A model generated the notes under the pieces. That model made no database searches and was not told where the DNA came from. It saw nothing but the letters and a program-made list of their open reading frames with translations. From Lachnospiraceae bacterium (GTDB lineage Bacteria > Bacillota > Clostridia > Lachnospirales > Lachnospiraceae): DNA of 64,000 bases. A program made the position numbers and the translations under genes. Positions 53,216 through 60,935 of this stretch are shown here, piece after piece (position 1 is the stretch's first letter; every line of letters starts with the position of its first letter). The stretch spans positions 32,191-96,190 of the forward strand of contig JAFZUY010000050.1 of the NCBI GenBank assembly GCA_017618075.1, written 5' to 3'.

Positions 53216-53276
53216 TTACATAATATTTTAGTATTATTCCTCGAATTTGTCAACATTGTGTCATTTTACTCAAAAA

Positions 53277-54257
53277 TTACTCTACACTATCCAAATAATT
53301 CCTGACATAATTTCTGAATTCCTCAGGTTCGGTTTTAAATATAAAATGGCTGCCCGGAAGATAGGCTATCTGATAATTACCCATTTTGTTAAGGTACGGG
53401 AGCAGTTCTTTTTTATTCGCTTCTTCGCTCTCGGGATCTGACAAATCTCCGTGCCTTGCGGAGATATAGAGTTTCGGGACGTCCGTCTCTTTTAGGGTGT
53501 TCCAGGTGGTGTTGAGGTTTCTGTTAACCATCGCGCCTTCATTTGCAGTCGCATCGGACGGAATTGATAACTGCTGGAGGATGCAATATGCTCTCCATTC
53601 ATCCTTCGAAAGGCCACTGTCATTCCTAAGAAGTGCCGGAAGCAGGATATCTCCGAGTCCGAGATTAACACCCACTTTGTACAGTAATGTGCTGCCGGCT
53701 TTCCTGTTCATTTCTTCCTCTGTCATCGGCTCAACATATGTACCGTCAATGTTGATGAAAGCCTTGATTTCCTCAGGATACTTGCTGACCCAGTAGGAAG
53801 CGTATGTACCGCCCATGGAGTGTGCCATGAGGATATAGGGCTCTTCGATGCCTGAAGCTTTTACGGCGCTGCGGTACTCTTCGACGATAGCTTCAACGGT
53901 TCTGGCTTCCTTGGTGTCGTCGCTTGCGTCCCATCCGCGTCTTCCTACGTAAATAAACTGATACTCATCTTCAAGTTCTTTGAGCGAAGGTCTTATTTCA
54001 ACCGCCATTCCGCCGCCCATTCCGCTTAAAACGACGATGTTTCCCCTGCCGTTTTCATTGCCGAATTTTGCCACGTTCATCGAATAATCTCCGACTGAAA
54101 CAGGATTGTAATAACCTTGTTCGGTCAGGAATTTCATATCCGCAGAATGCTTGATTTTGTGGAAGATGAAGAGGCCTGCGAGGAGAGCCACAAATGCTAT
54201 GGCAAGCACGAGCAGGACTTTGGCGGGGTTGAATTTTTTCTTTTTATCTTGTTTCAT
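53277..54257 (-). CDS. Membrane-anchored alpha/beta hydrolase
   Basis: 326 residues. A single N-terminal membrane helix (about 13-33) anchors an alpha/beta hydrolase domain. The nucleophile elbow is MAHSMGGTY (Ser near 146), the oxyanion region is VLSGMGGGM, and the catalytic histidine is probably in PGSHFIFKT near the C-terminus. Its substrate could be a lipid or an ester; this is not determinable. Its start overlaps the end of the upstream phosphotransferase gene by 14 bp, indicating translational coupling. Confidence 0.85.
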   Translation of the reverse strand: MKQDKKKKFNPAKVLLVLAIAFVALLAGLFIFHKIKHSADMKFLTEQGYYNPVSVGDYSMNVAKFGNENGRGNIVVLSGMGGGMAVEIRPSLKELEDEYQFIYVGRRGWDASDDTKEARTVEAIVEEYRSAVKASGIEEPYILMAHSMGGTYASYWVSKYPEEIKAFINIDGTYVEPMTEEEMNRKAGSTLLYKVGVNLGLGDILLPALLRNDSGLSKDEWRAYCILQQLSIPSDATANEGAMVNRNLNTTWNTLKETDVPKLYISARHGDLSDPESEEANKKELLPYLNKMGNYQIAYLPGSHFIFKTEPEEFRNYVRNYLDSVE

Positions 54258-54948
54258 TCTTTTCCCTCTTTCTTATTATTGCGCAGGCGCGAACTGCGTC
54301 CATGAAGTCGCTTTCTTTTATGCCTGTTGCCCAAAGATCGGGCAAAACAATTGCTTTATAGGCTTCGAGCCCTTCCTTCGAAAACTCGTCAAATATAACG
54401 TATGTGCGCGCGTAGTCGAATACTGCGGGCGCAAGCCTTGCGTTCATCCAGTCTATGATTACGTAGTCTGCTTTGTCGCGCGGCAGCATGATGTTTAGAA
54501 AATGCATGTCCAGATGGCATACGCAGTTTTTCTCTTTGGTTGATAGACGCGTGATGATTTCAAGGACTTCTTCGCTCTCGGCGTCGCTTAGGCCCATGCC
54601 TGCGGTGTCTTTTAGGAGGGGCATATTGATGCCTGTTGCGTCTGTATTGTGTACGAAGCGGAATGCATCGGCCAGTGTATTAAAGCAGGTGATGTCGCCT
54701 GTCAGTGCTCGTTTTTCAAGCATTTCGCCGTCCACGAAATCCATTTTGATGATGTGTTTGTCGTCCGTGTCATAATACCTGACGCTGCAAAGTCCGGCGT
54801 CGTTGACGGCCTTTTGCTGGCTTTTTTCAAACGCTATCCACTCCGCGGGATAGGTTGGTTTATATACTTTGTAGGCATATCCTTCGTACAGAAAAACCTC
54901 CGCCTGCGCGCCGGTGCCTATCAGTTTTTGTGTTCCGTCAAATTGCAT
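54244..54948 (-). CDS. Small-molecule phosphotransferase (APH/choline-kinase fold)
   Basis: 234 residues. The nucleotide loop is LIGTGAQAEVFLYEG with lysine in YAYKVYK. The catalytic loop is CHLDMHFLNIML and the metal-binding aspartate lies in VIIDWMNA, all typical of the aminoglycoside phosphotransferase/choline kinase fold (TIGR02172-like). The substrate is probably a small alcohol or sugar, and resistance is possible but unproven. It is co-transcribed with an alpha/beta hydrolase. Confidence 0.83.
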   Translation of the reverse strand: MQFDGTQKLIGTGAQAEVFLYEGYAYKVYKPTYPAEWIAFEKSQQKAVNDAGLCSVRYYDTDDKHIIKMDFVDGEMLEKRALTGDITCFNTLADAFRFVHNTDATGINMPLLKDTAGMGLSDAESEEVLEIITRLSTKEKNCVCHLDMHFLNIMLPRDKADYVIIDWMNARLAPAVFDYARTYVIFDEFSKEGLEAYKAIVLPDLWATGIKESDFMDAVRACAIIRKREKNETR

Positions 54949-54988
54949 TGTTGTGCCTCGTGATTCAAGTGTCTTTTATGAGCGGGAT

Positions 54989-55381
54989 TTAGAAGAAACG
55001 ATAAAGCAATACTTCGTATAAAAACAAAAATACGCATAACAACGTCGGAAGTATTGAAAGTATGCTTAATACAATTCCGATGTATGCTTTGGGAAGGCCG
55101 CGGTCGCTCTTGAGTGCTACAATACCGCTGACAATACCTGCAACAGGCATTACAGGGAGCAAAATCATGATGTACATCATTCTGTTTAATACAAAATAAA
55201 CGAAGATGCACGCGATACTGCACAATAATCCAATCAAGCCAAATTCAAACGAAAGCTTAGCCTTTCCCTGGTTCTCAGGAAGATGATCAGGCGCTACTTC
55301 GTCAAACTGCTTGGCGTTGGCATTCTCTGTATACTCTTCTGTTACAAAATCGTTCTGTTCGTTGTTGAAATTTCCGTCCAT
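54989..55381 (-). CDS. DUF4190-like small membrane protein
   Basis: 130 residues. A charged, disordered N-terminus (1-40) precedes helices at about 45-62, 68-90 and 100-125. The pattern GIVSGIVALKSDRGLPKAYIGI resembles DUF4190 proteins (in part). AAAGGAGAACCACC precedes the ATG. Function unknown. Confidence 0.7.
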   Translation of the reverse strand: MDGNFNNEQNDFVTEEYTENANAKQFDEVAPDHLPENQGKAKLSFEFGLIGLLCSIACIFVYFVLNRMMYIMILLPVMPVAGIVSGIVALKSDRGLPKAYIGIVLSILSILPTLLCVFLFLYEVLLYRFF

Positions 55382-55431
55382 GGTGGTTCTCCTTTACTGA
55401 CTTGGTAGCCATTACATTATACCATAAATTT

Positions 55432-55460
55432 TGACACTGGGGGACGGGGGTGGAGTGTCA
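55432..55460. repeat. REP-like element, copy 1
   Basis: TGACACT and AGTGTCA form inverted ends around a G-rich core GGGGGACGGGGGTGG. It is intergenic, about 50 bp upstream of the DUF4190-like gene. A copy occurs at 55992-56018. Confidence 0.8.
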
Positions 55461-55486
55461 TTTTTGAGGAAGATGTTGGCTGGCCA

Positions 55487-55522
55487 AGAAAAAAGAAAAG
55501 CCCGGCTCTAACGAGCCGAGCT
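55487..55522 (-). terminator. Terminator of the two small genes at 55.5-56.1 kb
   Basis: AGCTCGGCTC pairs with GAGCCGGGCT (one G-T) around GTTA, followed by TTTTCTTTTTT on the minus strand. Confidence 0.8.
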
Positions 55523-55556
55523 ATGTGGTATGTATGTCACATTTATAAATTGTCTC

Positions 55557-55778
55557 TTACCCTACCATTTCTTTAAAACTCAACCCATCCTCATGAAAAT
55601 CAGGTTGAGACATAATAAAGTAAACAATATCTGACGTAGTTACAGATTCACTATTATTGATGAAATCCATGACCTTTTTAAGTCTCTCGGGTTTCTTTTT
55701 CGCATAAGAAGTAACACCTGCAACAAACCCAAAATACGAATTGGGGATACTATTCAATTTCATAACTAACTCATCCAT
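55557..55778 (-). CDS. Small soluble protein of unknown function
   Basis: 73 residues, no membrane helix or signal peptide. It contains YAKKKPERLKKVMDFINN and DIVYFIMSQPDFHED. AAGGAGACGCT precedes the ATG, so it is probably translated. It starts 12 bp after the 92-residue gene and shares its terminator. I do not recognise it; an immunity-protein-like role is conceivable given size and context but unsupported. Confidence 0.6.
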   Translation of the reverse strand: MDELVMKLNSIPNSYFGFVAGVTSYAKKKPERLKKVMDFINNSESVTTSDIVYFIMSQPDFHEDGLSFKEMVG

Positions 55779-55790
55779 AGCGTCTCCTTT

Positions 55791-56069
55791 TCAAAATTCA
55801 AATTTCTCAACAATGTTATAGTCATTAAAGCCGCGATTTTCGAAATAATATATATAATACTTATCATCTAAACCTACAGAAAAATGGATAGCAAAGCTCT
55901 CATTTCTGTATAAATCGTAATTGGTATTAATTTCACTTATTATTTTAGCATATTCTTTTGAATCCAACAAACATGATGGAAAACAAAAAGGAACACTGGG
56001 GGACGGGGGTGGAGTGTCTTTTTTGACGCCGAAAAAAACTTTCAAAAACCTCTTTACATTTTCGAACAT
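55791..56069 (-). CDS. Small protein of unknown function carrying a REP element in its coding sequence
   Basis: 92 residues. The N-terminus MFENVKRFLKVFF is amphipathic. Residues 18-26 (DTPPPSPSV) are encoded by a REP-like repeat (55992-56018) that keeps the frame open. The rest contains FAIHFSVGLDDKYYIYYFEN. No ribosome site precedes the ATG; instead a TATAAT ends 8 bp upstream, so the mRNA may be leaderless. A remnant of the same N-terminal coding region occurs at 57817-57840. Confidence 0.55.
   Translation of the reverse strand: MFENVKRFLKVFFGVKKDTPPPSPSVPFCFPSCLLDSKEYAKIISEINTNYDLYRNESFAIHFSVGLDDKYYIYYFENRGFNDYNIVEKFEF
55992..56018. repeat. REP-like element, copy 2 (inside a coding sequence)
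   Basis: It shares ACACTGGGGGACGGGGGTGG and AGTGTC with the element at 55432-55460. It lies in frame in the 92-residue gene and encodes a proline-rich insertion. Confidence 0.8.
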
Positions 56070-56076
56070 TTGTTCT

Positions 56077-56105
56077 ATTATATGCTTACCCCCCCCCTAA
56101 AAACA
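56077..56105 (-). promoter_or_regulatory. Promoter with a nine-base homopolymer in its spacer
   Basis: TATAAT (56082-56077) and a weak TGTTTT (56105-56100) are 17 bp apart on the minus strand. Nine of those spacer bases are a G run (56089-56097, C on the plus strand). The start codon at 56069 lies at or next to the expected transcription start. Slippage in the run would alter spacer length. Confidence 0.5.
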
Positions 56106-56108
56106 GGG

Positions 56109-56157
56109 GAGCCAGGCACGCCGACGGGAACGAAGTTCCCTAGTACGAGCCAGGCAC
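56109..56157. repeat. Composite repeat with GAGCCAGGCAC direct repeats
   Basis: GAGCCAGGCAC occurs at 56109-56119 and 56147-56157, flanking a palindrome GGGAAC-GAA-GTTCCC (56126-56140). The core GCCAGGCAC also builds the terminator at 24318-24346. It fills the space between the divergent small gene and the HAD gene. Confidence 0.65.
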
Positions 56158-56176
56158 CCTATAGATGGAGAATCAT

Positions 56177-56497
56177 ATGAATTATCAGATAATCGCGGTT
56201 GACTTCGACGGGACCCTTTGCTACAGCAACTGGCCCGAACTCGGAGAGCCCAACCTTCCCTTAATTGAATATCTGAAAGCCTGGCAGAAGCAGGGCAACA
56301 AGCTGATTCTCTGGACCTGCCGTGCCGGAGACGCGCTCGATCGCGCAGTATCATGGTGCAGTGAACATGAGCTTTCTTTTGACGCCATAAACGACAATCT
56401 TCCGGAAATTGTCGAACTCTACGGCAACAACTCCCGGAAGATTACTTGTGATTATTATATTGATGACAAGGCATTTCTGCCTGCGATGATTGGATGA
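56177..56497 (+). CDS. HAD-superfamily small phosphatase-like protein
   Basis: 106 residues from the ATG at 56177 (GGAG upstream at proper spacing; an ATG at 56165 contains that site). DFDGTLCYSNWP is HAD motif I with the nucleophilic aspartate, LILWTCRAGD is motif II with threonine, and YYIDDKAF supplies the motif IV aspartates. No cap domain is present, so it is of the BT0820-like minimal type. It converges on the acyltransferase gene with one base between stops. Its last 39 bp are repeated at 57848-57886. Confidence 0.82.
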   Translation: MNYQIIAVDFDGTLCYSNWPELGEPNLPLIEYLKAWQKQGNKLILWTCRAGDALDRAVSWCSEHELSFDAINDNLPEIVELYGNNSRKITCDYYIDDKAFLPAMIG

Positions 56498-56498
56498 C

Positions 56499-57761
56499 TT
56501 AGTTTAGTATCTTATACAGTTCCTCAGTCGCCAGTCTGGCTTTGGCAACGATTGCTTTCTCCTGATCCTTCGGGAAACAGTAATACTGAACCTGAGGAGT
56601 TCCGATGCAAATCATGTCTCCGATTTCATACCAGAAATAATCCGCATAGAGACTGTAGGAGCTTTTGCCCGACTGAATATATCTTAATTTGTCTTCGCAG
56701 CCTGTCAGTTCAAAGCCGTCTTTGTTATGTACGAGGCGTCCTTCGCCGACACTGTAAATGCTCTTAAAATCAACAAGCATCTTTATCTGTACATCCGTGT
56801 CTAAAAGATATGTGCCTTCTTCGAGTTCTTTTCTGACCTCGTCTCTTTCCCACGCATACCAGTCAGTTACATACTTAAATTCACAGTTTCCGTCCGATGC
56901 TGAAAGTGTTCCGTTTTCTTCAAGCGTATACTCTTTGCCGCAACCTGCACATGTTATGTGGATTCCTTCGCCATGCATGTGGCCTTCGCTCTTGCAGGAA
57001 GGGCATTTATACAGTACGCGGTGAAGTCCGTCCGCTCTGAATGGTTCTTTTATGAGGACGTTCTTTTCATGCTGTGCTTTGAAATGATCGTACTTAAATT
57101 CCGCGCTTAAAATCTCATTGAGTTCGTCGTTACTTTTCTGCCTGATGTCTTCGGGCGAGAGAAGATATTTTACGGTCGCTTTGATATTAACATCTCTCTT
57201 CTGAAGATTGTTGTACAAAGGGTCCCTAAGGAACGCGCCCTCAGTTTTAATCATTATAACCGGCACATTCATAAGCTTAAGGCATTTCGCCAGACTCGTC
57301 GGAAGAGGCGTCTCGGTTCCGTCAAAACTGTAGCTTGCTTCGGGATACATTACCACTGAACTTTTGAGTTCTTCGAAGGCGTATTTCATGTCTTTTACGA
57401 GGTTAATATCCGTTATGAATTTGCACGTGGAAATGCATCCGACCTTGCACATAAGGCCCGCTTTTCCGACCAATCCGTCGTTGGTGCAGACGATATGATA
57501 CTGCCTGTCGGCAAAGATTGTTCCCACTATCTGCAAGTCCGTAAAACACGAATGGTTCATGAGAATAAGACATGGTTCGTCTTGGCCGAGCTTCTCCATG
57601 CCTTCTGTTTCGTATGTGAAATTTGTCGCTTTTAATTCGGGCTTTGATAAAACCTTAATCAGCTTTCTTAAGAATACCGACTGCTTCTTCGGCTTAACAT
57701 GCGCCGCGTGCTTTAGAGCACATACTTCATCGTAAGTTTTTACTGTGTCTTTTATTTTCAT
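56499..57761 (-). CDS. PlsC-like acyltransferase with zinc ribbon
   Basis: 420 residues. The acyltransferase domain (about 55-230) has NHSCFTD (the NHxxxxD motif) and VMYPEASYSFDG. A zinc ribbon follows (CPSC and CAGC, about 255-280), then a C-terminal beta-rich domain of about 130 residues that I cannot name. The core suggests acyl transfer to a glycerophosphate-type lipid. The fusion is unusual for PlsC. It lies between two copies of the HAD gene 3' end. Confidence 0.83.
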   Translation of the reverse strand: MKIKDTVKTYDEVCALKHAAHVKPKKQSVFLRKLIKVLSKPELKATNFTYETEGMEKLGQDEPCLILMNHSCFTDLQIVGTIFADRQYHIVCTNDGLVGKAGLMCKVGCISTCKFITDINLVKDMKYAFEELKSSVVMYPEASYSFDGTETPLPTSLAKCLKLMNVPVIMIKTEGAFLRDPLYNNLQKRDVNIKATVKYLLSPEDIRQKSNDELNEILSAEFKYDHFKAQHEKNVLIKEPFRADGLHRVLYKCPSCKSEGHMHGEGIHITCAGCGKEYTLEENGTLSASDGNCEFKYVTDWYAWERDEVRKELEEGTYLLDTDVQIKMLVDFKSIYSVGEGRLVHNKDGFELTGCEDKLRYIQSGKSSYSLYADYFWYEIGDMICIGTPQVQYYCFPKDQEKAIVAKARLATEELYKILN

Positions 57762-57934
57762 ATTAACCTGCTCTTTCCCTTATATTTCACATCATTTTAA
57801 GGGAATAGTCAATTATAAAAAACTTTCAAAACCCTCTTTAACCCCTTATTGACGATAAGGCATTTCTGCCTGCTATGATTGGGTGATTTCATACTTTCTG
57901 CTTTCGGTATTTATTATAATCATGTTTCGAATTA
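57762..57934. other. Intergenic scar with remnants of the small gene and the HAD gene
   Basis: 57817-57840 matches 56033-56056, the N-terminal coding segment of the 92-residue protein, at 23 of 24 bases. 57848-57886 matches the HAD gene end at 35 of 39 bases. Order and orientation are as in the intact locus, but the 402 bp between them are reduced to 7 bp. No functional gene remains here. Confidence 0.75.
57848..57886 (+). pseudogene. 3' remnant of a second HAD gene
   Basis: It encodes IDDKAFLPAMIG plus stop, exactly the C-terminus of the HAD protein at 56177-56497. The four differences over 39 bp are all synonymous, so the fragment comes from a once-selected coding sequence. The rest of the gene is missing. 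Confidence 0.75.
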
Positions 57935-58573
57935 TTAACCCATTAGATTTTCAGGTTTGCAGCCTAATACTTTCGCTAAAGACATTACAGTCTCGGCTGC
58001 CGCTTTTTTTATACTCTTGGTACCTGCTTCATATTGCTGTAAAGACCGTAAATTAACCCCTGATGCCTTGGACAACTGTGACTGAGTCATCCCAAGACGC
58101 TTTCTGTACTCCTGCAACCTGCCATATTGTGACCTCGCTTTGTATAAATCTAAAAAAGACTCAACTGCATTTTCATCTGAGACTGTATGTAGCGAAGGAT
58201 ACATTCTTAAAAAATCTTCTTCTTTAATTTTGGAAAGAATTTCTTCAAATGAATATCCGCTCTTCCACTGAAGCAGAGCCAATATATATCCCATCCAGTA
58301 GTATTCCTCAGTCTCATATCTAACCAACGGAGCGGGCCATATATTAATCGTCGCACAACACTTTTCGGCTGCGTATATATACAATTCTGTTCCGGACATT
58401 CCACTTACTACTGCCGGATCGCCCTTAGAAAATCTGTCTGCATATCCGCTGACTATAAAATACCCAAGCGCTTTATCCGGATTGACACCACATGCTTCAT
58501 GCGCATATTCAATCATCTCGCCTAAGTTGCACTCAGCATCGTGTAAATACATTTCTTTATAAGCATAATTCAT
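57935..58573 (-). CDS. Antitoxin-like protein with C-terminal XRE helix-turn-helix
   Basis: 212 residues from the ATG at 58573 (GGAGATG upstream, inside the preceding gene). Residues 1-145 form a helical domain with YLHDAECNLGEMIEYAHE. The C-terminal XRE domain (about 150-212) has LGMTQSQLSKASGVNLRSLQQYEAG. A C-terminal rather than N-terminal helix-turn-helix, with a 17-bp overlap of the DUF3990 gene, fits an antitoxin that binds its toxin through the N-terminal part. It probably represses the shared promoter. Confidence 0.8.
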   Translation of the reverse strand: MNYAYKEMYLHDAECNLGEMIEYAHEACGVNPDKALGYFIVSGYADRFSKGDPAVVSGMSGTELYIYAAEKCCATINIWPAPLVRYETEEYYWMGYILALLQWKSGYSFEEILSKIKEEDFLRMYPSLHTVSDENAVESFLDLYKARSQYGRLQEYRKRLGMTQSQLSKASGVNLRSLQQYEAGTKSIKKAAAETVMSLAKVLGCKPENLMG

Positions 58574-59216
58574 CAAGTTTCATCTCCTTCCCGATAATGT
58601 CCCTTGCATATATTCCATTTATTGCATCTTCTTCCAGCATTTTATAATAAGATTCTCTTGCTTTAAAATCTCTCTCTATTCTTTTGGAGTAATACTCCGT
58701 ACCATATACGAAATTCGATTCAATAAAGTTCAGTCTTTCAAATGCCTTTTCACTTTGAATGAAAACTTGAATGCCCAAATTCCCATATTTCATAGCTCCG
58801 GCCAATTGTTGAAGCGAAATAGTATTTGAAAGAAAAGAACGGACATAAGAGAAATACGAATCATCCGCCCTGTATCCCATTATCACATCATAATCTGAAA
58901 TATCCGTATAAAAATTTGAAATAATATAATCTGCAGTTCTCTTCTCCATAGGGCTTGAATACCTGACTAATCTGTGTTTTAAAAGAATAGCAAGCCACTC
59001 TATGACATTGGCCTCATTTAGTTTTAAAACTCTCAAACCATCAACATTTAACCTGTAGGTGTTAACAAAGCCACCTTTTTCATCAGCACAAGCCCATTCC
59101 TTCGCTAGTTCAACATCTTCCGTACAATAAAATCCCTGACCATAATCATTTGTAGCTTTACCATACCCATAAAGGGGGTTTTCAACTGTTTTATTTGATC
59201 CGTGATAAATAATCAT
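58557..59216 (-). CDS. DUF3990 protein (ADP-ribosyltransferase-like), putative toxin
   Basis: 219 residues. The N-terminus IIYHGSNKTVENP and NDYGQGFYCTEDVELAKEWA are the diagnostic H-G-S and GFY blocks of DUF3990, which resembles the ADP-ribosyltransferase fold. EKAFERLNFIES may provide the acidic part. A role as a toxin is inferred from the fold and from the overlapping XRE gene. It is first in the unit, behind a canonical promoter with two operators. The substrate is unknown. Confidence 0.82.
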   Translation of the reverse strand: MIIYHGSNKTVENPLYGYGKATNDYGQGFYCTEDVELAKEWACADEKGGFVNTYRLNVDGLRVLKLNEANVIEWLAILLKHRLVRYSSPMEKRTADYIISNFYTDISDYDVIMGYRADDSYFSYVRSFLSNTISLQQLAGAMKYGNLGIQVFIQSEKAFERLNFIESNFVYGTEYYSKRIERDFKARESYYKMLEEDAINGIYARDIIGKEMKLDELCL

Positions 59217-59235
59217 TTCTATATCCTCAAATTTT

Positions 59236-59292
59236 AATACTTCTACAGTGGTATTTTTATTGAATTATACTATCATAGAGGTATTTTATCAA
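59236..59292 (-). promoter_or_regulatory. DUF3990/XRE promoter with two phased operator dyads
   Basis: TTGATA (59292-59287), 17-bp spacer, TATAAT (59269-59264). Dyads AATAC-N10-GTAT occupy 59285-59266, in the spacer, and 59255-59236, at the start, exactly 30 bp apart (about three helical turns). Confidence 0.75.
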
Positions 59293-59323
59293 GAGAATTC
59301 TTTCGCATTACGCAATCAGACAT

Positions 59324-59365
59324 TATAAAAAACCACTCTCTCGAAATATCCTTCAAGAAAGTGGT
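59324..59365 (-). terminator. Terminator at the integrase end of the element
   Basis: ACCACT...TTCTTGAA pairs with TTCGAGA...AGTGGT (imperfect 14-bp stem), followed by TTTTTTAT on the minus strand. It probably ends transcripts leaving the integrase gene. Confidence 0.65.
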
Positions 59366-59670
59366 CGGAAATTTGTTGTAAATATGTTGTAAAAAAACTT
59401 TGTGACAATCCGAAAGCCTTTTAAATAGGGGCTTTATTTATCAAGTGACTTCATAGTCGGGACGTGATTGGTCTGTTTTTACATCCTTGTCCGTCTGAGT
59501 AGTATGGCGTCCGACCTAATGCAAATTTTCAAAATTTCGTTTTGCCGTCTTTGTCCGTCCTTATAGAAATAAGAAATATAAAAGTGTGTCAACCGGGACC
59601 CGGACTGTCGATTTTCGTCGAAGGACGTACAATCCTATTCATTGTTTTTTTGCTAACAATATGCAGGCTC
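59366..59670. other. Non-coding end region of the integrative element
   Basis: This 305-bp stretch has no gene. It contains TGTTGTAAA twice (59374-59382, 59385-59393) and TTGTCCGTC twice (59487-59495, 59551-59559). Short repeats like these next to an integrase gene are typical of core and arm recombinase sites. No tRNA is present here, and the matching end is outside the window. Confidence 0.5.
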
Positions 59671-60900
59671 TTACATGATAAAAATTTTGCCTTCAATTGT
59701 CTTGATAACTTCCTTCTTTTTATCATCTGTACAGTCCGCATAAATGTCCATTGTTGTCTGGATATCTTTATGTCCCATGACCGACTGGATGACCTTTAAA
59801 TTGCTTTCGTTTTCGCAAAGTCTGGTGCAGAAGGTATGTCTTAAATGATGTGCCGAGAAATCCGGAAGAAGCAAAGGCTCTCTTCTTTCTTCTTTGGCTT
59901 TTGCAGATTCTTCTTTATTATAATCTGCTACTATTGCGTGAATCGCTCGATTCACTTCTTCAGGTAATGTAACATTTCCATTAGAACTTGTAAATACGAA
60001 ACCTGAGTATCCCTCAATCTCCTGAATGCAGAATCCTGTAATCTGCTGGATCTGATATTCCTCTAAGAAAGCTTCATACACCTGTTCAATCATAGGGATC
60101 ATTCTGTTACCTGCCTGAGTTTTGGGTGTATTAATATGAAGCGATTCTTCACTGCCAGTAACCTTACGGTGAACGAAGCTATGATTAATGCTTATTGTAC
60201 GATTTTCAAAATCGAGGTCTTCCCAGCGTAATCCCAGGCATTCGCCAATTCTCATTCCGGTTCCTATAAGAACTGTAATAATCGGCTTCCATCCCTGGTA
60301 TTCATGATTCTCAAAAAGATAATTCATGAATGCTTTCTGCTCTGCAATTGTAAGGGAGCGACGTTTCTCCTTAACCCACACATGACTCTTTTTAATCTCA
60401 CCCATAACTCCGGCTGCAGGATTAACTCTGATATACCCATCCCTCACTGCCATCTGGAATGCCGGATGTAGAAGTGTATGGACATTATCAACCGTTGCCG
60501 GTTTAAATCCTTTTTCATTCATAAGAGAATAATAGAATCTTTTCACATCCGAGTATCTGACATCTGCCAGTCTTCTTCTGCCGAAGCTATCTCTTACAAA
60601 ATGATCATATGTGTATAGGTAATTGGTCTTCGTCGTTGCTTTCAGGTCGTACTTCTGATTAATGTAAGAATCAAATACCTGATTAACTGTGAGGCGCTCA
60701 ATCCTGTCGGGGCTTAATCCGTCCTCAAGATCTCTTCTAATTTGCTGTTCCTTCTTTCGAAGGCTGATAAGATCCGGCGCATATACTGTTATTCTCTTTC
60801 TATCCCTATTGGTATAAGAATATGAATATCTGCCGTCCGATCTCTGACACTCTCCGTTTCTGAGCGCATATCCACGGTGGTCTTTTCTTGATACTGCCAT
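59671..60900 (-). CDS. Tn916-like tyrosine integrase
   Basis: 409 residues from the ATG at 60900 (AGGAGG upstream); a longer frame lacks a ribosome site. The N-terminal arm-binding domain (RKDHRGYALRNGECQRSDGR) resembles Tn916 Int. The catalytic residues are R in GTGMRIGECLGL, K in NTPKTQAGNR, HLRH in AHHLRHTFCTRL, H in MGHKDIQTT and the tyrosine nucleophile in MDIYAD. It should cut and join the element's attachment sites. It lies downstream of the RHH gene. Confidence 0.93.
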   Translation of the reverse strand: MAVSRKDHRGYALRNGECQRSDGRYSYSYTNRDRKRITVYAPDLISLRKKEQQIRRDLEDGLSPDRIERLTVNQVFDSYINQKYDLKATTKTNYLYTYDHFVRDSFGRRRLADVRYSDVKRFYYSLMNEKGFKPATVDNVHTLLHPAFQMAVRDGYIRVNPAAGVMGEIKKSHVWVKEKRRSLTIAEQKAFMNYLFENHEYQGWKPIITVLIGTGMRIGECLGLRWEDLDFENRTISINHSFVHRKVTGSEESLHINTPKTQAGNRMIPMIEQVYEAFLEEYQIQQITGFCIQEIEGYSGFVFTSSNGNVTLPEEVNRAIHAIVADYNKEESAKAKEERREPLLLPDFSAHHLRHTFCTRLCENESNLKVIQSVMGHKDIQTTMDIYADCTDDKKKEVIKTIEGKIFIM

Positions 60901-60935
60901 TTCGTTCCTCCTTGTAATAAGGAAGAAACCACTTT

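Noticed and set aside
59366-59670. tRNA-targeted attachment site
   Set aside because: No tRNA or tRNA fragment is present in this region; the only tRNA of the window is at 5.3 kb.
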